Below, one piece after another: positions 14,332 through 22,372 of a DNA stretch of 41,675 bases. A program made the translations under genes and the position numbers. The stretch comes from Candidatus Caldatribacterium sp. (GTDB taxonomy: Bacteria; Atribacterota; Atribacteria; Atribacterales; Caldatribacteriaceae), in contig JANXBI010000073.1 of assembly GCA_025060675.1 (NCBI GenBank), positions 1-41,675 on the forward strand. The letters are read 5' to 3'. Each line of letters begins with the position of its first letter. Position 1 is the first letter of the stretch. The notes beneath the pieces were generated by a model that worked only from the letters and a program-made list of their open reading frames with translations, had not been told where the DNA came from and did no database searches.

Positions 14332-16260
14332 ATGAGAGAAGAACCTGGTGGGCGCTTACGTTCCCCTCGTGGGAGAAATGGTCGTTCCCCCCGTTCTCTT
14401 GGGCCCGTGGAGAACCTCGAAACGCATGTGCCATCTGACTGGTGGCGGCGCCTCTTCACGTCTCTTTACTTGAAGACGGATGGAGATGTTGTGGAAGATC
14501 TTGAGATTACAAGGAGGGAAGTGGATTTCTTCACAGAGGTTCTTTCCCTCACGCCCCAGGATTACATCCTTGACCTTTGCTGCGGTCATGGGCGCCACTC
14601 CTTGGAACTGGCTCGTCGCGGGTTTCAGCACGTTTTCGGCCTTGACCGATCCCGCTCCCTCGTGCAACGGGCGCGGACCGTGGCGCGGCGGGAAGGGCTT
14701 GCAGTGGAGTTCCGAGAAGGCGATGCTCGGAGACTCCCCTATAGGGAAAACATGTTTGATGTTGTGCTCATCCTTGGGAATAGCTTTGGCTACTTTGAAA
14801 GCCCTGAAGATGACCTCCAGGTGCTCCGAGAGGTTTTTCGCGTCCTCAAGCCTGGGGGAAAGATTTTCATCGATCTTGCTGATGGAGCATACGTGAAGAA
14901 GCATTTTCAACCTCGATCTTGGGAGTGGATTGGGAAGAAAGAATTCGTCTTGCGAGAACGGTCTCTTTCAAAGGACGGAACACGACTCATTTCCCGCGAG
15001 ATTGTTACCCATGTTGAGAAAGGTGTTCTCGTGGATCAATTCTATGCGGAGCGCTTGTACTCTTATGAGGACCTGAAGCTCCTCCTTGAGCACGCTGGGT
15101 TTCGGGACGTCCTCCTCTGTGGCAGGGAGCATACCGCGTCGCGGAGGGCACAGGACCTTGGTATGATGGAGGAACGCCTCCTTGTCCAAGCCAAGGTCCA
15201 CAAGGAAGCTATTTCCTTGAAACCAAGGAGGCCCTCAAGGTTCCATGTCGTGGTGCTCCTTGGGGACCCTCGCCTTCCTGACGCGACGAAACCGGGAAAC
15301 GTGTTTGACGAAGACGATCTCTACACCGTCTCTGAGCTCAAGAGGGCCCTTGGAGAGCTTCAGGGATATACCTTCCAATACCTCGAGGACCACAAGAAGT
15401 TCCTCTCTCAGCTCCTTGCCCTTCGAGGAAAGGTGGATCTTGTGTTCAACCTCTGCGACGAGGGGTTCTGGAACGATCCGCGACAAGAGCTCCACATCCC
15501 GGCCCTTCTTGACATGCTTGGCATTCCATACACGGGGGCTGGACCCCAGTGCCTTGCTCACTGTTACGATAAATCTCTGGTGCGGGGGGTAGCAAGAGAG
15601 CTTGGTATTCCCGTTCCTCGGGCTGTTCTCCTACGTTCTGGGGATTTTGCGTTCCAGCTCCCCTTTCCTTTTCCAGTCATTGTGAAACCGAACTTCGGCG
15701 ACTCGAGTTTCGGTATCACGCAAAAGAGCGTGGTAACCAACATGGAGGATTTCGTAGAGGCGCTCTCCTCGGTCCGTACGCAATTTGGTTACGACGAACT
15801 CATTCTCGTTGAAGAGTTCCTTCCTGGGAAAGATTTGAGTTGTGGTATCATCGGCAATCCACCTGAGCATTATCGAGTGTTCCCCATCACCGAGGAGGAT
15901 TATAGTATGCTCCCTCCTGGTCTTCCCCCGATTTGCGGTTTTGAGGCCAAGTGGTTGCCCCAATCTCCATATGGGCGGGTGCACTCTGTTCCCGCTTCCC
16001 TTCCTGAGGAAGTTCGGTCTCGCATCGTCGATTGGTCGCTGACCCTCTTCAGACGCTTGGGGTGCCGCGATTACGCTCGTTTCGATTGGCGCCTTGACAG
16101 AGATGGAAACCCTTACCTCCTTGAGGTGAATCCGAATCCCGGTTGGTGCTGGGATGGGCATCTTGCAAAGATGGCTTCGTACGCCGGCCTTTCTTATAGC
16201 GGTATGCTTGAGGAGATTCTCCAGGCCGCGTTACGACGCCTCAATCTTGCCCTACCTTGA
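14332..16260 (+). CDS. Fusion of class I SAM methyltransferase and D-Ala-D-Ala-ligase-like ATP-grasp enzyme
   Basis: 642 residues; ATG 14332 follows GGAGGGATTGG. The first half (about 50-300) is a Rossmann methyltransferase with SAM motif I LDLCCGHGRHSLELA, GLDRSRSLVQRA and FDVVLILGNSFGYF. The second half (about 320-635) is an ATP-grasp ligase of the Ddl type: VDLVFNLCDEGFWND, IPYTGAGPQCLAHCYDKS, VIVKPNFGDSSFGIT, LILVEEFLPGKDLSCG and the metal site LLEVNPNPGW. Such ligases activate a carboxylate with ATP and join it to an amine. The fusion suggests methylation and ligation of the same small molecule or peptide. It is probably not the cell's housekeeping Ddl. No neighbour names the product; the 3' end overlaps nadA by 9 bp. 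Confidence 0.85.
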   Translation: MREEPGGRLRSPRGRNGRSPRSLGPVENLETHVPSDWWRRLFTSLYLKTDGDVVEDLEITRREVDFFTEVLSLTPQDYILDLCCGHGRHSLELARRGFQHVFGLDRSRSLVQRARTVARREGLAVEFREGDARRLPYRENMFDVVLILGNSFGYFESPEDDLQVLREVFRVLKPGGKIFIDLADGAYVKKHFQPRSWEWIGKKEFVLRERSLSKDGTRLISREIVTHVEKGVLVDQFYAERLYSYEDLKLLLEHAGFRDVLLCGREHTASRRAQDLGMMEERLLVQAKVHKEAISLKPRRPSRFHVVVLLGDPRLPDATKPGNVFDEDDLYTVSELKRALGELQGYTFQYLEDHKKFLSQLLALRGKVDLVFNLCDEGFWNDPRQELHIPALLDMLGIPYTGAGPQCLAHCYDKSLVRGVARELGIPVPRAVLLRSGDFAFQLPFPFPVIVKPNFGDSSFGITQKSVVTNMEDFVEALSSVRTQFGYDELILVEEFLPGKDLSCGIIGNPPEHYRVFPITEEDYSMLPPGLPPICGFEAKWLPQSPYGRVHSVPASLPEEVRSRIVDWSLTLFRRLGCRDYARFDWRLDRDGNPYLLEVNPNPGWCWDGHLAKMASYAGLSYSGMLEEILQAALRRLNLALP

Positions 16261-17160
16261 GAGGACAAGCATCCGTTCGATAGCTTGCCGCCCCTTTTGG
16301 ATGATGTCCTCAGGAAGGGTGACTTCGTGGATTTCCTCTTCAAGGGAGGTGAGGACTTTCTCAAGAGTGTTCTTTTTCATGTTCTCGCAGATAGCACCTT
16401 CAAAGGCAGGAATGAACCGCTTTGCAGGGTTTTCCTTCCTCATGCGGGGGATGATGCCAACTTCAGTGGCGATGATGAACTCTTCACTCGGGGACGTCCT
16501 CACATACCGGCACATGCCTTCTGTGGAGAGAATAGCGTCAGCGTGGCGGAGTACCTCTGGGCGGCATTCAGGGTGAGCAAGGACGAGGGCTTTGGGGTGT
16601 CTTCTCTTTGCCTCGAGAATGTGGGCTTCGGTGATAGTAACGTGCACTGGACAATACCCGGGGAAAAGGATAAACTCCCGGCCGGTACGGGAGGCGACGT
16701 ACCGAGCGAGGTATTGGTCGGGGACAAAGATAATCTCCTCGTCCGGCGAAAATCCCCGTTCTACGATCTGCGCCGCGTTCGCCGAGGTGCAGACGAGGTC
16801 GCACTCGGCTTTCACTGAGGCGTGGGTGTTCACGTAACAGAGGACTCGAGCGTTCGGATGTCTCGCCTTGAGGTTTTTGAGGTCCGCAAGAGAGAGCATG
16901 TCGGCCATAGGGCATCCTGCCTCAGGATCAGGAACGAGGACCTTCTTCTCGGGGGAGAGGAGCTTTGCAGTTTCGGCCATGAAATGGACGCCGCAGAAAA
17001 CGATGATATCGCAGGGGGTACTCTTCGCCGTGATGCTCAAGCCCAAAGAATCGCCCACAAAGTCGGCTACTTCCTGCACTTCAGGAGGGGTATAGTTGTG
17101 GGCGAGGATAATGGCGTTCTTTTTTGTTTTCAATTCGCGAATCCGCTCAATAACGGTCAT
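16252..17160 (-). CDS. nadA: Quinolinate synthase
   Basis: 302 residues. It condenses iminoaspartate with dihydroxyacetone phosphate to quinolinate in NAD synthesis and needs a [4Fe-4S] cluster. The three cluster cysteines are in PDPEAGCPMADM, LFPGYCPVHVT and FEGAICENMKKNT. AIILAHNYTPPEVQ is the conserved N-terminal substrate loop, which fixes ATG 17160; GAGGAGG lies 9 bp upstream. It overlaps the end of mnmA by 14 bp and is the last gene of the Rrf2 operon. The usual partners nadB and nadC are absent here, so iminoaspartate must come from an enzyme encoded elsewhere. Confidence 0.95.
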   Translation of the reverse strand: MTVIERIRELKTKKNAIILAHNYTPPEVQEVADFVGDSLGLSITAKSTPCDIIVFCGVHFMAETAKLLSPEKKVLVPDPEAGCPMADMLSLADLKNLKARHPNARVLCYVNTHASVKAECDLVCTSANAAQIVERGFSPDEEIIFVPDQYLARYVASRTGREFILFPGYCPVHVTITEAHILEAKRRHPKALVLAHPECRPEVLRHADAILSTEGMCRYVRTSPSEEFIIATEVGIIPRMRKENPAKRFIPAFEGAICENMKKNTLEKVLTSLEEEIHEVTLPEDIIQKGRQAIERMLVLSR

Positions 17161-18196
17161 CGTGCCAAACCTCCTCAATAACGCCTCCGCCAAGGAGGAC
17201 GTCTCCGTCGTAGAGCACGGCCATCTGCCCTGGGGTAACCATTTCTACCGGTTCTTCGAAGGTGATTCTCGTGTTCCCATCGACCCGTTCGACCCAGCAT
17301 GGCCGAGGATGGTGCTGGTAACGAACTTGGACGAGGGCACGTTCTGGGATATCCTCAGAAAGCCAGTTGCAGTTTACTGCCAGTAATCCAAAGCTCAAAA
17401 GATCTTCCCTTCTCCCAACAACGACTTCGTTCCGGTCGGGACGGATGGCGATGACGTAGAGAGGGTGCGGTGCCCGTATTCCCAAACCCCTTCGTTGCCC
17501 GATGGTGTAGTGGAAAACGCCCCGATGCTTTCCAAGGACGCGCCCGTCTTTCGTTACAATGTTTCCAGGCCTCTCTGCTCCAAGGTATTGGACAAGGAAG
17601 TCCCGGTAATTCCCCTGGGGAATAAAACAGAGATCCTGGCTTTGGGGTTTTTCCGCCACCGGAAGCCCCTCTTTTTTGGCTATAGCCCGCACCTCTTCTT
17701 TCGTATACTCCCCGAGAGGGAAGAGGAGCTGTGGAAGGGCTTCCCTAGGGATGCCTGAGAGGAAGTACGTTTGGTCCTTCTTGCGGTCTTTTGGGCGCTT
17801 GATGACGTACTTGCCGTTGCACTCCTCCTTGAGGGCGTAGTGCCCTGTGGCGAGGAAATCGCATCCCAAAAGCCTTGCATGGGCAAGGAGTTTCCCAAAC
17901 TTAAGATGGCGATTGCAGAGAATGCAGGGGTTAGGCGTTCGACCCCGACTGTACTCGCTGACGAAATTGGCAATGATGATTTCCTCCATTTCTTTTGAAA
18001 AGTCAAGGACAAAGTGCGGTACTCCAAGGAGCCGACACACCGCTTGGGCATCCTCTACGGCTTTTGCTCCGCAGCAACGTCCTTCCCCAAGGCACATGGT
18101 GACTCCAACAACCTCATAACCCCATTCTCTAAGAAGGAGGCAAGCAACGGAAGAGTCCACTCCCCCGCTCATCGCGACAAGGACGCGCCCTTTCAT
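17147..18196 (-). CDS. mnmA: tRNA-uridine 2-sulfurtransferase
   Basis: 349 residues, normal length. It adds the 2-thio group to U34 of tRNA-Lys, -Glu and -Gln using a persulfide relay. The ATP pyrophosphatase loop is VAMSGGVDSSVA; the catalytic cysteines are in NPCILCNRHLKF and SQDLCFIPQGNY; DQTYFLSG and YTIGQRRGLG are family marks. ATG 18196 overlaps the larE stop by 4 bp (ATGA). Its placement after cysK and larE ties it to sulfur supply. No cysteine desulfurase gene is in the operon, so the persulfide donor must be encoded elsewhere or be one of the operon proteins. Confidence 0.96.
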   Translation of the reverse strand: MKGRVLVAMSGGVDSSVACLLLREWGYEVVGVTMCLGEGRCCGAKAVEDAQAVCRLLGVPHFVLDFSKEMEEIIIANFVSEYSRGRTPNPCILCNRHLKFGKLLAHARLLGCDFLATGHYALKEECNGKYVIKRPKDRKKDQTYFLSGIPREALPQLLFPLGEYTKEEVRAIAKKEGLPVAEKPQSQDLCFIPQGNYRDFLVQYLGAERPGNIVTKDGRVLGKHRGVFHYTIGQRRGLGIRAPHPLYVIAIRPDRNEVVVGRREDLLSFGLLAVNCNWLSEDIPERALVQVRYQHHPRPCWVERVDGNTRITFEEPVEMVTPGQMAVLYDGDVLLGGGVIEEVWHDDRY

Positions 18197-18984
18197 GTTC
18201 TCCCATCCATGCTCCCTTTCTGGTATCCCCGAAGATCAACAGTAACAAAACGGTACCCGGCTTCTTGGAATGTTGCAAGGATTGTCCGTCGCTTTTCGGG
18301 TGAAAGAACAAGGGGAAAGTCTTTTTCTTCGAGTTCCAAGCGCGCAATTACCCCGTGGTGGCGTACTCGGAAGCCAGAAAATCCAAGTGCTTCGAGGAAG
18401 TGCTCGAGTTTCCCTATGCGCTCGAGGAGTTCTCTTGTGAGTTCCACCCCCTGGGGAATGCGAGTAGCAAGACAAGTGTATGAGGGCTTGTTCCAGGTGG
18501 GCAGCCCAAGCTCTCGCGAGAGCTCCCGAATCTCTCCTTTGGTGAGCCCCACCTCGCAGAGAGGCGAGCGAACCCCGAGTTCCTCTTTCGCTCTCAAACC
18601 GGGACGGAATTCCTTTGTTTCGTCCATGTTCGTCCCATCGCACACAATCGCGTTGGGGACAAGGGCGAGGATTTCCCCAAAGAGGTGTTTTTTGCAGAAG
18701 TAGCAACGCTCCGGCCCATTGGCAACGACATCCTTGTTTTTGAGGACGTCAACCGAGAGTACCTCGACAGGGAGCCCCAGGGTTAAGGCGACTCGTAGAG
18801 CTTCCTCTTTTTTGAAAGGGGGAAGGAGGGGTGTATCAATGAGAATCCCCTGGGCGTTTCCCCCAAGGACACGCCAGGCGACGAAAAGGAGAAAGGTCGA
18901 GTCAACCCCTCCTGAGTATGCCACAACTACTCGTCCAAAGGTTTTGAGAATACCCTCAAGGGCTACGAGTTTCTCTCTCACCAT
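18193..18984 (-). CDS. larE: LarE-type ATP-dependent sacrificial sulfur transferase, probable [4Fe-4S] form
   Basis: 263 residues. The N-terminal PP-loop VVAYSGGVDSTFLL and the LarE marks IPQGVELTRELLERIG and RVRHHGVIARLE are clear. LarE puts thiol sulfur on the nickel-pincer nucleotide precursor of lactate racemase. Three cysteines, two in ERCYFCKKH (CxxC) and one in PSYTCLATRIP, match the group that holds a [4Fe-4S] cluster and reuses external sulfur instead of sacrificing its own cysteine. larA, larB and larC are absent here, and LarE-like proteins are widespread without them, so the target may be another molecule. It overlaps cysK by 7 bp and mnmA by 4 bp. Confidence 0.88.
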   Translation of the reverse strand: MVREKLVALEGILKTFGRVVVAYSGGVDSTFLLFVAWRVLGGNAQGILIDTPLLPPFKKEEALRVALTLGLPVEVLSVDVLKNKDVVANGPERCYFCKKHLFGEILALVPNAIVCDGTNMDETKEFRPGLRAKEELGVRSPLCEVGLTKGEIRELSRELGLPTWNKPSYTCLATRIPQGVELTRELLERIGKLEHFLEALGFSGFRVRHHGVIARLELEEKDFPLVLSPEKRRTILATFQEAGYRFVTVDLRGYQKGSMDGRT

Positions 18985-19889
18985 AGGGAAAGGTACCGCT
19001 CTCCGGTGTCGGGCAGGACCACAACAATAAGTTTCCCTTCGCTTTCGGGACGTTTTGCCACCTCTAGGGCTGCCCAGGTTGCGGCACCAGATGAAATGCC
19101 TGCAAAGATGCCCTCTTCTCGTGCCAGACGCTTAGCGGTGGCAAAAGCATCGTCATCGGTCACCGTAACTATTTCGTCAATGAGCTCGAGACGGAGAACG
19201 TCAGGGATAAAACCTGCTCCAATACCTTGGATTTTGTGCTGCCCCGGTTGTCCGCCAGAGAGTACTGGGGAACGTGCTGGCTCAACCGCTACAACTCGGA
19301 AGGAGGGTTTGCGCTTTTTGATAACCTCGGCAACCCCTGTGATGGTCCCTCCAGTCCCGACTCCCGCAACGAAAACATCCACTTGGCCATCGGTATCGCG
19401 CCAGATTTCCTCTGCCGTTGTTTCCCGGTGGATTTTTGGGTTGGCTGGGTTCTTGAACTGCTGTGGCATGAAGGCGTGAGGAATTTGGGCAAGGAGTTCT
19501 TCTGCCTTTCGCACGGCTCCACGCATTCCCTCTTCTGCCGGGGTGAGGATCACCTCGGCACCGAAGTGCATCAGGATTTTCCGTCGCTCCACTGAGACGC
19601 TCTCGGGCATCGTGAGGATGAGGCGGTATCCCCGCTGAGCGCAAACGAAAGCAAGGCCCACCCCTGTATTGCCGCTTGTGGGTTCAATGATGGTTGATTC
19701 TGGACCAAGGAGCCCTTGTCGCTCCGCCTCTTCAATCATTGAAACGGCGATGCGGTCTTTCACGCTCCCACAAGGGTTGAAGAACTCAAGCTTTGCGGCA
19801 ACCTTTCCTGGAAGCCCAAAAGCGAGCTTTCTCAGGTACACAAGGGGAGTGTTACCAATGAGCTTTGTGACGTCTTCAGCAATACGCAT
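18978..19889 (-). CDS. cysK: Cysteine synthase (O-acetylserine sulfhydrylase)
   Basis: 303 residues. A PLP enzyme that makes cysteine from O-acetylserine and sulfide. The cofactor lysine is in FFNPCGSVKDRIA; the substrate loop is EPTSGNTGVGLA; the phosphate-binding loop is GVGTGGTITGVAE; ISSGAATWAAL is also conserved. CysK and CysM are hard to separate, but the QPGQHKIQGIGAGFIP segment favours CysK. ATG 19889 follows GATGAGGAGG. It sits in the Rrf2 operon between a small zinc-ribbon ORF and larE, a position that fits control by cysteine or Fe-S status. Confidence 0.95.
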   Translation of the reverse strand: MRIAEDVTKLIGNTPLVYLRKLAFGLPGKVAAKLEFFNPCGSVKDRIAVSMIEEAERQGLLGPESTIIEPTSGNTGVGLAFVCAQRGYRLILTMPESVSVERRKILMHFGAEVILTPAEEGMRGAVRKAEELLAQIPHAFMPQQFKNPANPKIHRETTAEEIWRDTDGQVDVFVAGVGTGGTITGVAEVIKKRKPSFRVVAVEPARSPVLSGGQPGQHKIQGIGAGFIPDVLRLELIDEIVTVTDDDAFATAKRLAREEGIFAGISSGAATWAALEVAKRPESEGKLIVVVLPDTGERYLSLW

Positions 19890-20008
19890 GGATCCGCCTC
19901 CTCATCAGGTATCACGAATGGGTCAAGCACCTCACCGCAGGAAGGACACACAGAAAGCCGTTTCTCGAAAACCCACTGTATTTCCCTGCACTTTCCGCAA
20001 CACACCAA
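19832..20008 (-). CDS. Small zinc-ribbon protein (putative)
   Basis: 58 residues if the TTG at 20008 is used; GTG at 20005 is an alternative. Not recognised as a named family. Two CxxC pairs are separated by 17 residues (VCCGKC and SVCPSCG), the layout of a zinc ribbon, followed by an acidic tail. The gene starts 22 bp after the stop of the PP-loop gene and runs 58 bp into cysK, a longer overlap than elsewhere in the operon, which lowers confidence. The start lacks a strong Shine-Dalgarno. If real, it may be a small metal-binding or sulfur-relay partner of its neighbours. Confidence 0.4.
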   Translation of the reverse strand: MVCCGKCREIQWVFEKRLSVCPSCGEVLDPFVIPDEEADPCVLLKTSQSSLVTLPLCT

Positions 20009-20029
20009 GTTCCCATTCCCGACATAGTC

Positions 20030-21010
20030 TCACCCCTTTGGTATGCGAAGTCTCACAAGCGTTTCCTCGTCGCACTTTGGCACCTCGAGGATTTCTGGGG
20101 TCCCTCCATATTCTCGCACCAGCACCGGTGTTTTCTTCGCCCCATTTTTGGTGTAATAGGCGATAATCTGTGCTGAGAGGTACACGTCTTCGGGAGTTGC
20201 CATGCCTCGCCCCACGCCGAGGGGGCCCTTTCCCCCTTGAGGAGAAAAGAGCACATCTTTTGGCCGGGCAAGAGAGAGAAGAACCTTGTTCTCTTTTGCG
20301 TCCCGCCCCACGATGAGCTTATACCCCGGGTGGAATCGGAAGTGCCGACCGAACTTCAAGAGCTCTATCTCCGCAAGGGTGAATGGTCCATACTCCATGA
20401 GGTCCCGCAAGCGTTCACAGAAGAGAGGGTCAGTAAGGAGACATCCCCCTGCAGGACTTGAGTACTCCTCGATCCCAAAGCGCTTGGCGAGTTCAAATTG
20501 TGCCTTTCGTCCCCTTCCGGCGATACCCAAAAGCTCTTCTCGCTTGACCCATCCCTCGATTTCGGGGATGGTTGGGGGAAGGAGCTTCGCCGAAAGGGGC
20601 CGCAGGAGGAGTCCCGCAAGGCCGCTTTCTTTTTCAATGAGCCGCAGAGTGTTCCGCATCTGCGATTTGGGGCGCTGTCCTACCACCTCGCCGGTGAACA
20701 CGAAACTCGCCCCTTCGTCCTCCATGACAACCTTGGCTTTCTGGAGCATGAAAATTTTGCAGTCGATGCAGGGGTTGAGGTTTTTCCCGTATCCAAAGCG
20801 CGGATTTTTCACAATGTTTAAGTACTCTTCGCCAACTGGAACTTCCCGGAACTCTGCTCCGAGCTTTTCCATAACCTTTGGGAGAAAGCTCTTCCGTCCG
20901 AAGAAAGGACTCACAAAGTGTAGGGCGATGACCTCAATACCCCAAGACCGCACCAACGCAACCGCTATGGAACTGTCTAATCCTCCCGAAACGAGTCCTA
21001 TGGCCTTCAT
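20030..21010 (-). CDS. PP-loop ATP pyrophosphatase, tRNA-thiolation-like (MnmA/ThiI-related)
   Basis: 326 residues. The N-terminus MKAIGLVSGGLDSSIAVAL is an ATP pyrophosphatase loop of the adenine-nucleotide alpha-hydrolase family; NPCIDCKIFMLQKA gives a CxxC pair where thiouridylases keep their catalytic cysteines. The C-terminal part (KLIVGRDAKENKVLLSLA) resembles the DUF814/NFACT RNA-binding type. It is commonly labelled a thiouridylase or ThiI-like protein, but no exact substrate is known. ATG 21010 overlaps the Rrf2 gene stop by 4 bp, so regulator and enzyme are coupled. As a second thiolation-type ATPase beside mnmA it is the least understood main enzyme of the operon. Confidence 0.8.
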   Translation of the reverse strand: MKAIGLVSGGLDSSIAVALVRSWGIEVIALHFVSPFFGRKSFLPKVMEKLGAEFREVPVGEEYLNIVKNPRFGYGKNLNPCIDCKIFMLQKAKVVMEDEGASFVFTGEVVGQRPKSQMRNTLRLIEKESGLAGLLLRPLSAKLLPPTIPEIEGWVKREELLGIAGRGRKAQFELAKRFGIEEYSSPAGGCLLTDPLFCERLRDLMEYGPFTLAEIELLKFGRHFRFHPGYKLIVGRDAKENKVLLSLARPKDVLFSPQGGKGPLGVGRGMATPEDVYLSAQIIAYYTKNGAKKTPVLVREYGGTPEILEVPKCDEETLVRLRIPKG

Positions 21011-21462
21011 ATGGCGTAATCCGGAAAACGAGATTTCTCTTGAGCGATCCGCACCGCATCCGCAAGGGTTATGCCTTCTAAGGTTGTTACGATGGCATTC
21101 TGCAGTTTGCGCCAAATTTCCCGAGCAGCGCATCCCGTTGCTCGTTTGCACAGCGCTTCGTCCCGTAGGCAATCGACAATGACCGTCTTCCCCTCAAGAG
21201 CCTCGACGATTTCAAGAATGGTGATGGTTTCAGGAGGCCGGGCAAGCTGGTACCCTCCCTCAGCACCGCGTTTTGAGGCAATGAGTCCTGCAGAGCGCAA
21301 GGGGATAATGAGCTGTCCCAAGTATTTTTCCGAAATCTCCTCTTTTTTGGCGATATCCCGCAAAAACGTGAACCCTCCTTCATCGTAAGAAAGGGCAAGG
21401 TCAATCATGAGCCGAAGCCCGTATCGAGAACGTGTCGAGAGCCGAATGGCCAATCCCCCCAA
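21007..21462 (-). CDS. Rrf2-family (IscR/CymR-like) transcriptional regulator
   Basis: Up to 151 residues. A winged-helix domain (STRSRYGLRLMIDLAL, EKYLGQLIIPLRSAGLI, GAEGGYQLAR) is followed by three cysteines spaced C-x6-C-x5-C (VDCLRDEALCKRATGC), close to the IscR layout that ligates a [2Fe-2S] cluster. The start is uncertain. TTG 21462 has no ribosome-binding site; GGGGGG lies seven bases before an ATT at 21447 where family members normally begin (xRLSTRSRYG). It is first in the operon and has a consensus promoter with a flanking inverted repeat, so it probably represses its own operon in response to Fe-S or cysteine status. Confidence 0.9.
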   Translation of the reverse strand: MGGLAIRLSTRSRYGLRLMIDLALSYDEGGFTFLRDIAKKEEISEKYLGQLIIPLRSAGLIASKRGAEGGYQLARPPETITILEIVEALEGKTVIVDCLRDEALCKRATGCAAREIWRKLQNAIVTTLEGITLADAVRIAQEKSRFPDYAI

Positions 21463-21465
21463 AGA

Positions 21466-21497
21466 CTATAAAAATTATCGTTTTGGTAGAATTATAG
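21466..21497. promoter_or_regulatory. Candidate Rrf2 operator: inverted repeat over the -10 and start site
   Basis: CTATAA (21466-21471) and TTATAG (21492-21497) form an inverted repeat separated by 20 bp of AT-rich DNA. It spans the -10 box and the predicted transcription start of the Rrf2 gene. The position suits a repressor; the sequence does not match the E. coli IscR boxes closely. Confidence 0.35.
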
Positions 21498-21519
21498 AGG
21501 GAGATTGTGAGGGTGTCAA
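21491..21519 (-). promoter_or_regulatory. Consensus sigma-70 promoter of the Rrf2 sulfur operon
   Basis: On the minus strand a perfect TTGACA (21514-21519), exactly 17 bp, and a perfect TATAAT (21491-21496). Transcription should start near 21484. A promoter this strong usually needs a repressor, which the first gene can supply. Confidence 0.85.
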
Positions 21520-21529
21520 GAGAAGGAGA

Positions 21530-22372
21530 TTACTTAATGGACCCTTGGAGTATTCCCTTAATAATATGTTTTTGCATGAAGAGGTAGAAAACAATGACTG
21601 GGGTGATGCTCAAAATGAGCGATGCCAGAAGGAGACCGTAGTCTGAGGTGTACGTGCCATAGAAATAGTACGTGGATAGAGGGAGCGTTCTGTTTTTTGG
21701 GGATATGAGGATGAGAGATGGAAGGAGGAAATCGTTCCAAATCCATAGCACGTCAAGAATAGCTACCGTTGTGGTTGTGGGCTTAAGGAGGGGGAAAACA
21801 ATTTTGAAAAAGACCTGCAGCCTTGAGCATCCATCGATCATTGCCGCCTCTTCGAGTTCACGAGGAATGCTTTTGATAGCACCATGGTAAAGGAAGACCG
21901 CAAAAGAGCATCCGAACCCAAGGTACATGTAGATAAGAGTCCATCGATTGTTAAGCAGCCCCAAGGATCCGTATATTTTGACTAAGGGAATCATAATGGC
22001 CTGAAAGGGTATAAGCATGGAAGCAATCATGAGGAAGAACATGAATTGGTTAAATTTCCATTGGATTCTTGAGAAGAGATAAGCAGTCATCGAGGAGGAG
22101 AAAATGATGAGGGTTGTGCTCAAGACAGTAATGACGAGGGAGTTCCAAAAAGCGGAAGGGTAACGCATCTTTCGAAAGGCCTCAGCGAAGTTGTCGGGAT
22201 ACCAGACTGACGGAAGGCGGACGGGATTGGCTATAATCTGGTTCTTATCCTTGAGGGCGTTGACGAAAACGAGGAAAAAGGGAACGAGGTAGAGGAAAAG
22301 GAGGAAGCACAGCAGCAAAAGCCGCATAACTTCGAAAAGCTTCGGAAAACCTGTCTGCCGTCTTCGGGGCAT
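21530..22372 (-). CDS. Sugar ABC transporter permease, MalG-type
   Basis: 280 residues with six predicted membrane helices. The EAA loop that contacts the ATPase is IPRELEEAAMIDGCSRLQVF. It is the second permease of a carbohydrate uptake system (CUT1 family) and pairs with the MalF-type protein encoded immediately upstream; the two genes share one base (TAATG). No ATPase gene is in the locus, so a shared MsmX/MsiK-type ATPase encoded elsewhere is likely. The gene ends 11 bp before the Rrf2 promoter. Confidence 0.93.
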   Translation of the reverse strand: MPRRRQTGFPKLFEVMRLLLLCFLLFLYLVPFFLVFVNALKDKNQIIANPVRLPSVWYPDNFAEAFRKMRYPSAFWNSLVITVLSTTLIIFSSSMTAYLFSRIQWKFNQFMFFLMIASMLIPFQAIMIPLVKIYGSLGLLNNRWTLIYMYLGFGCSFAVFLYHGAIKSIPRELEEAAMIDGCSRLQVFFKIVFPLLKPTTTTVAILDVLWIWNDFLLPSLILISPKNRTLPLSTYYFYGTYTSDYGLLLASLILSITPVIVFYLFMQKHIIKGILQGSIK

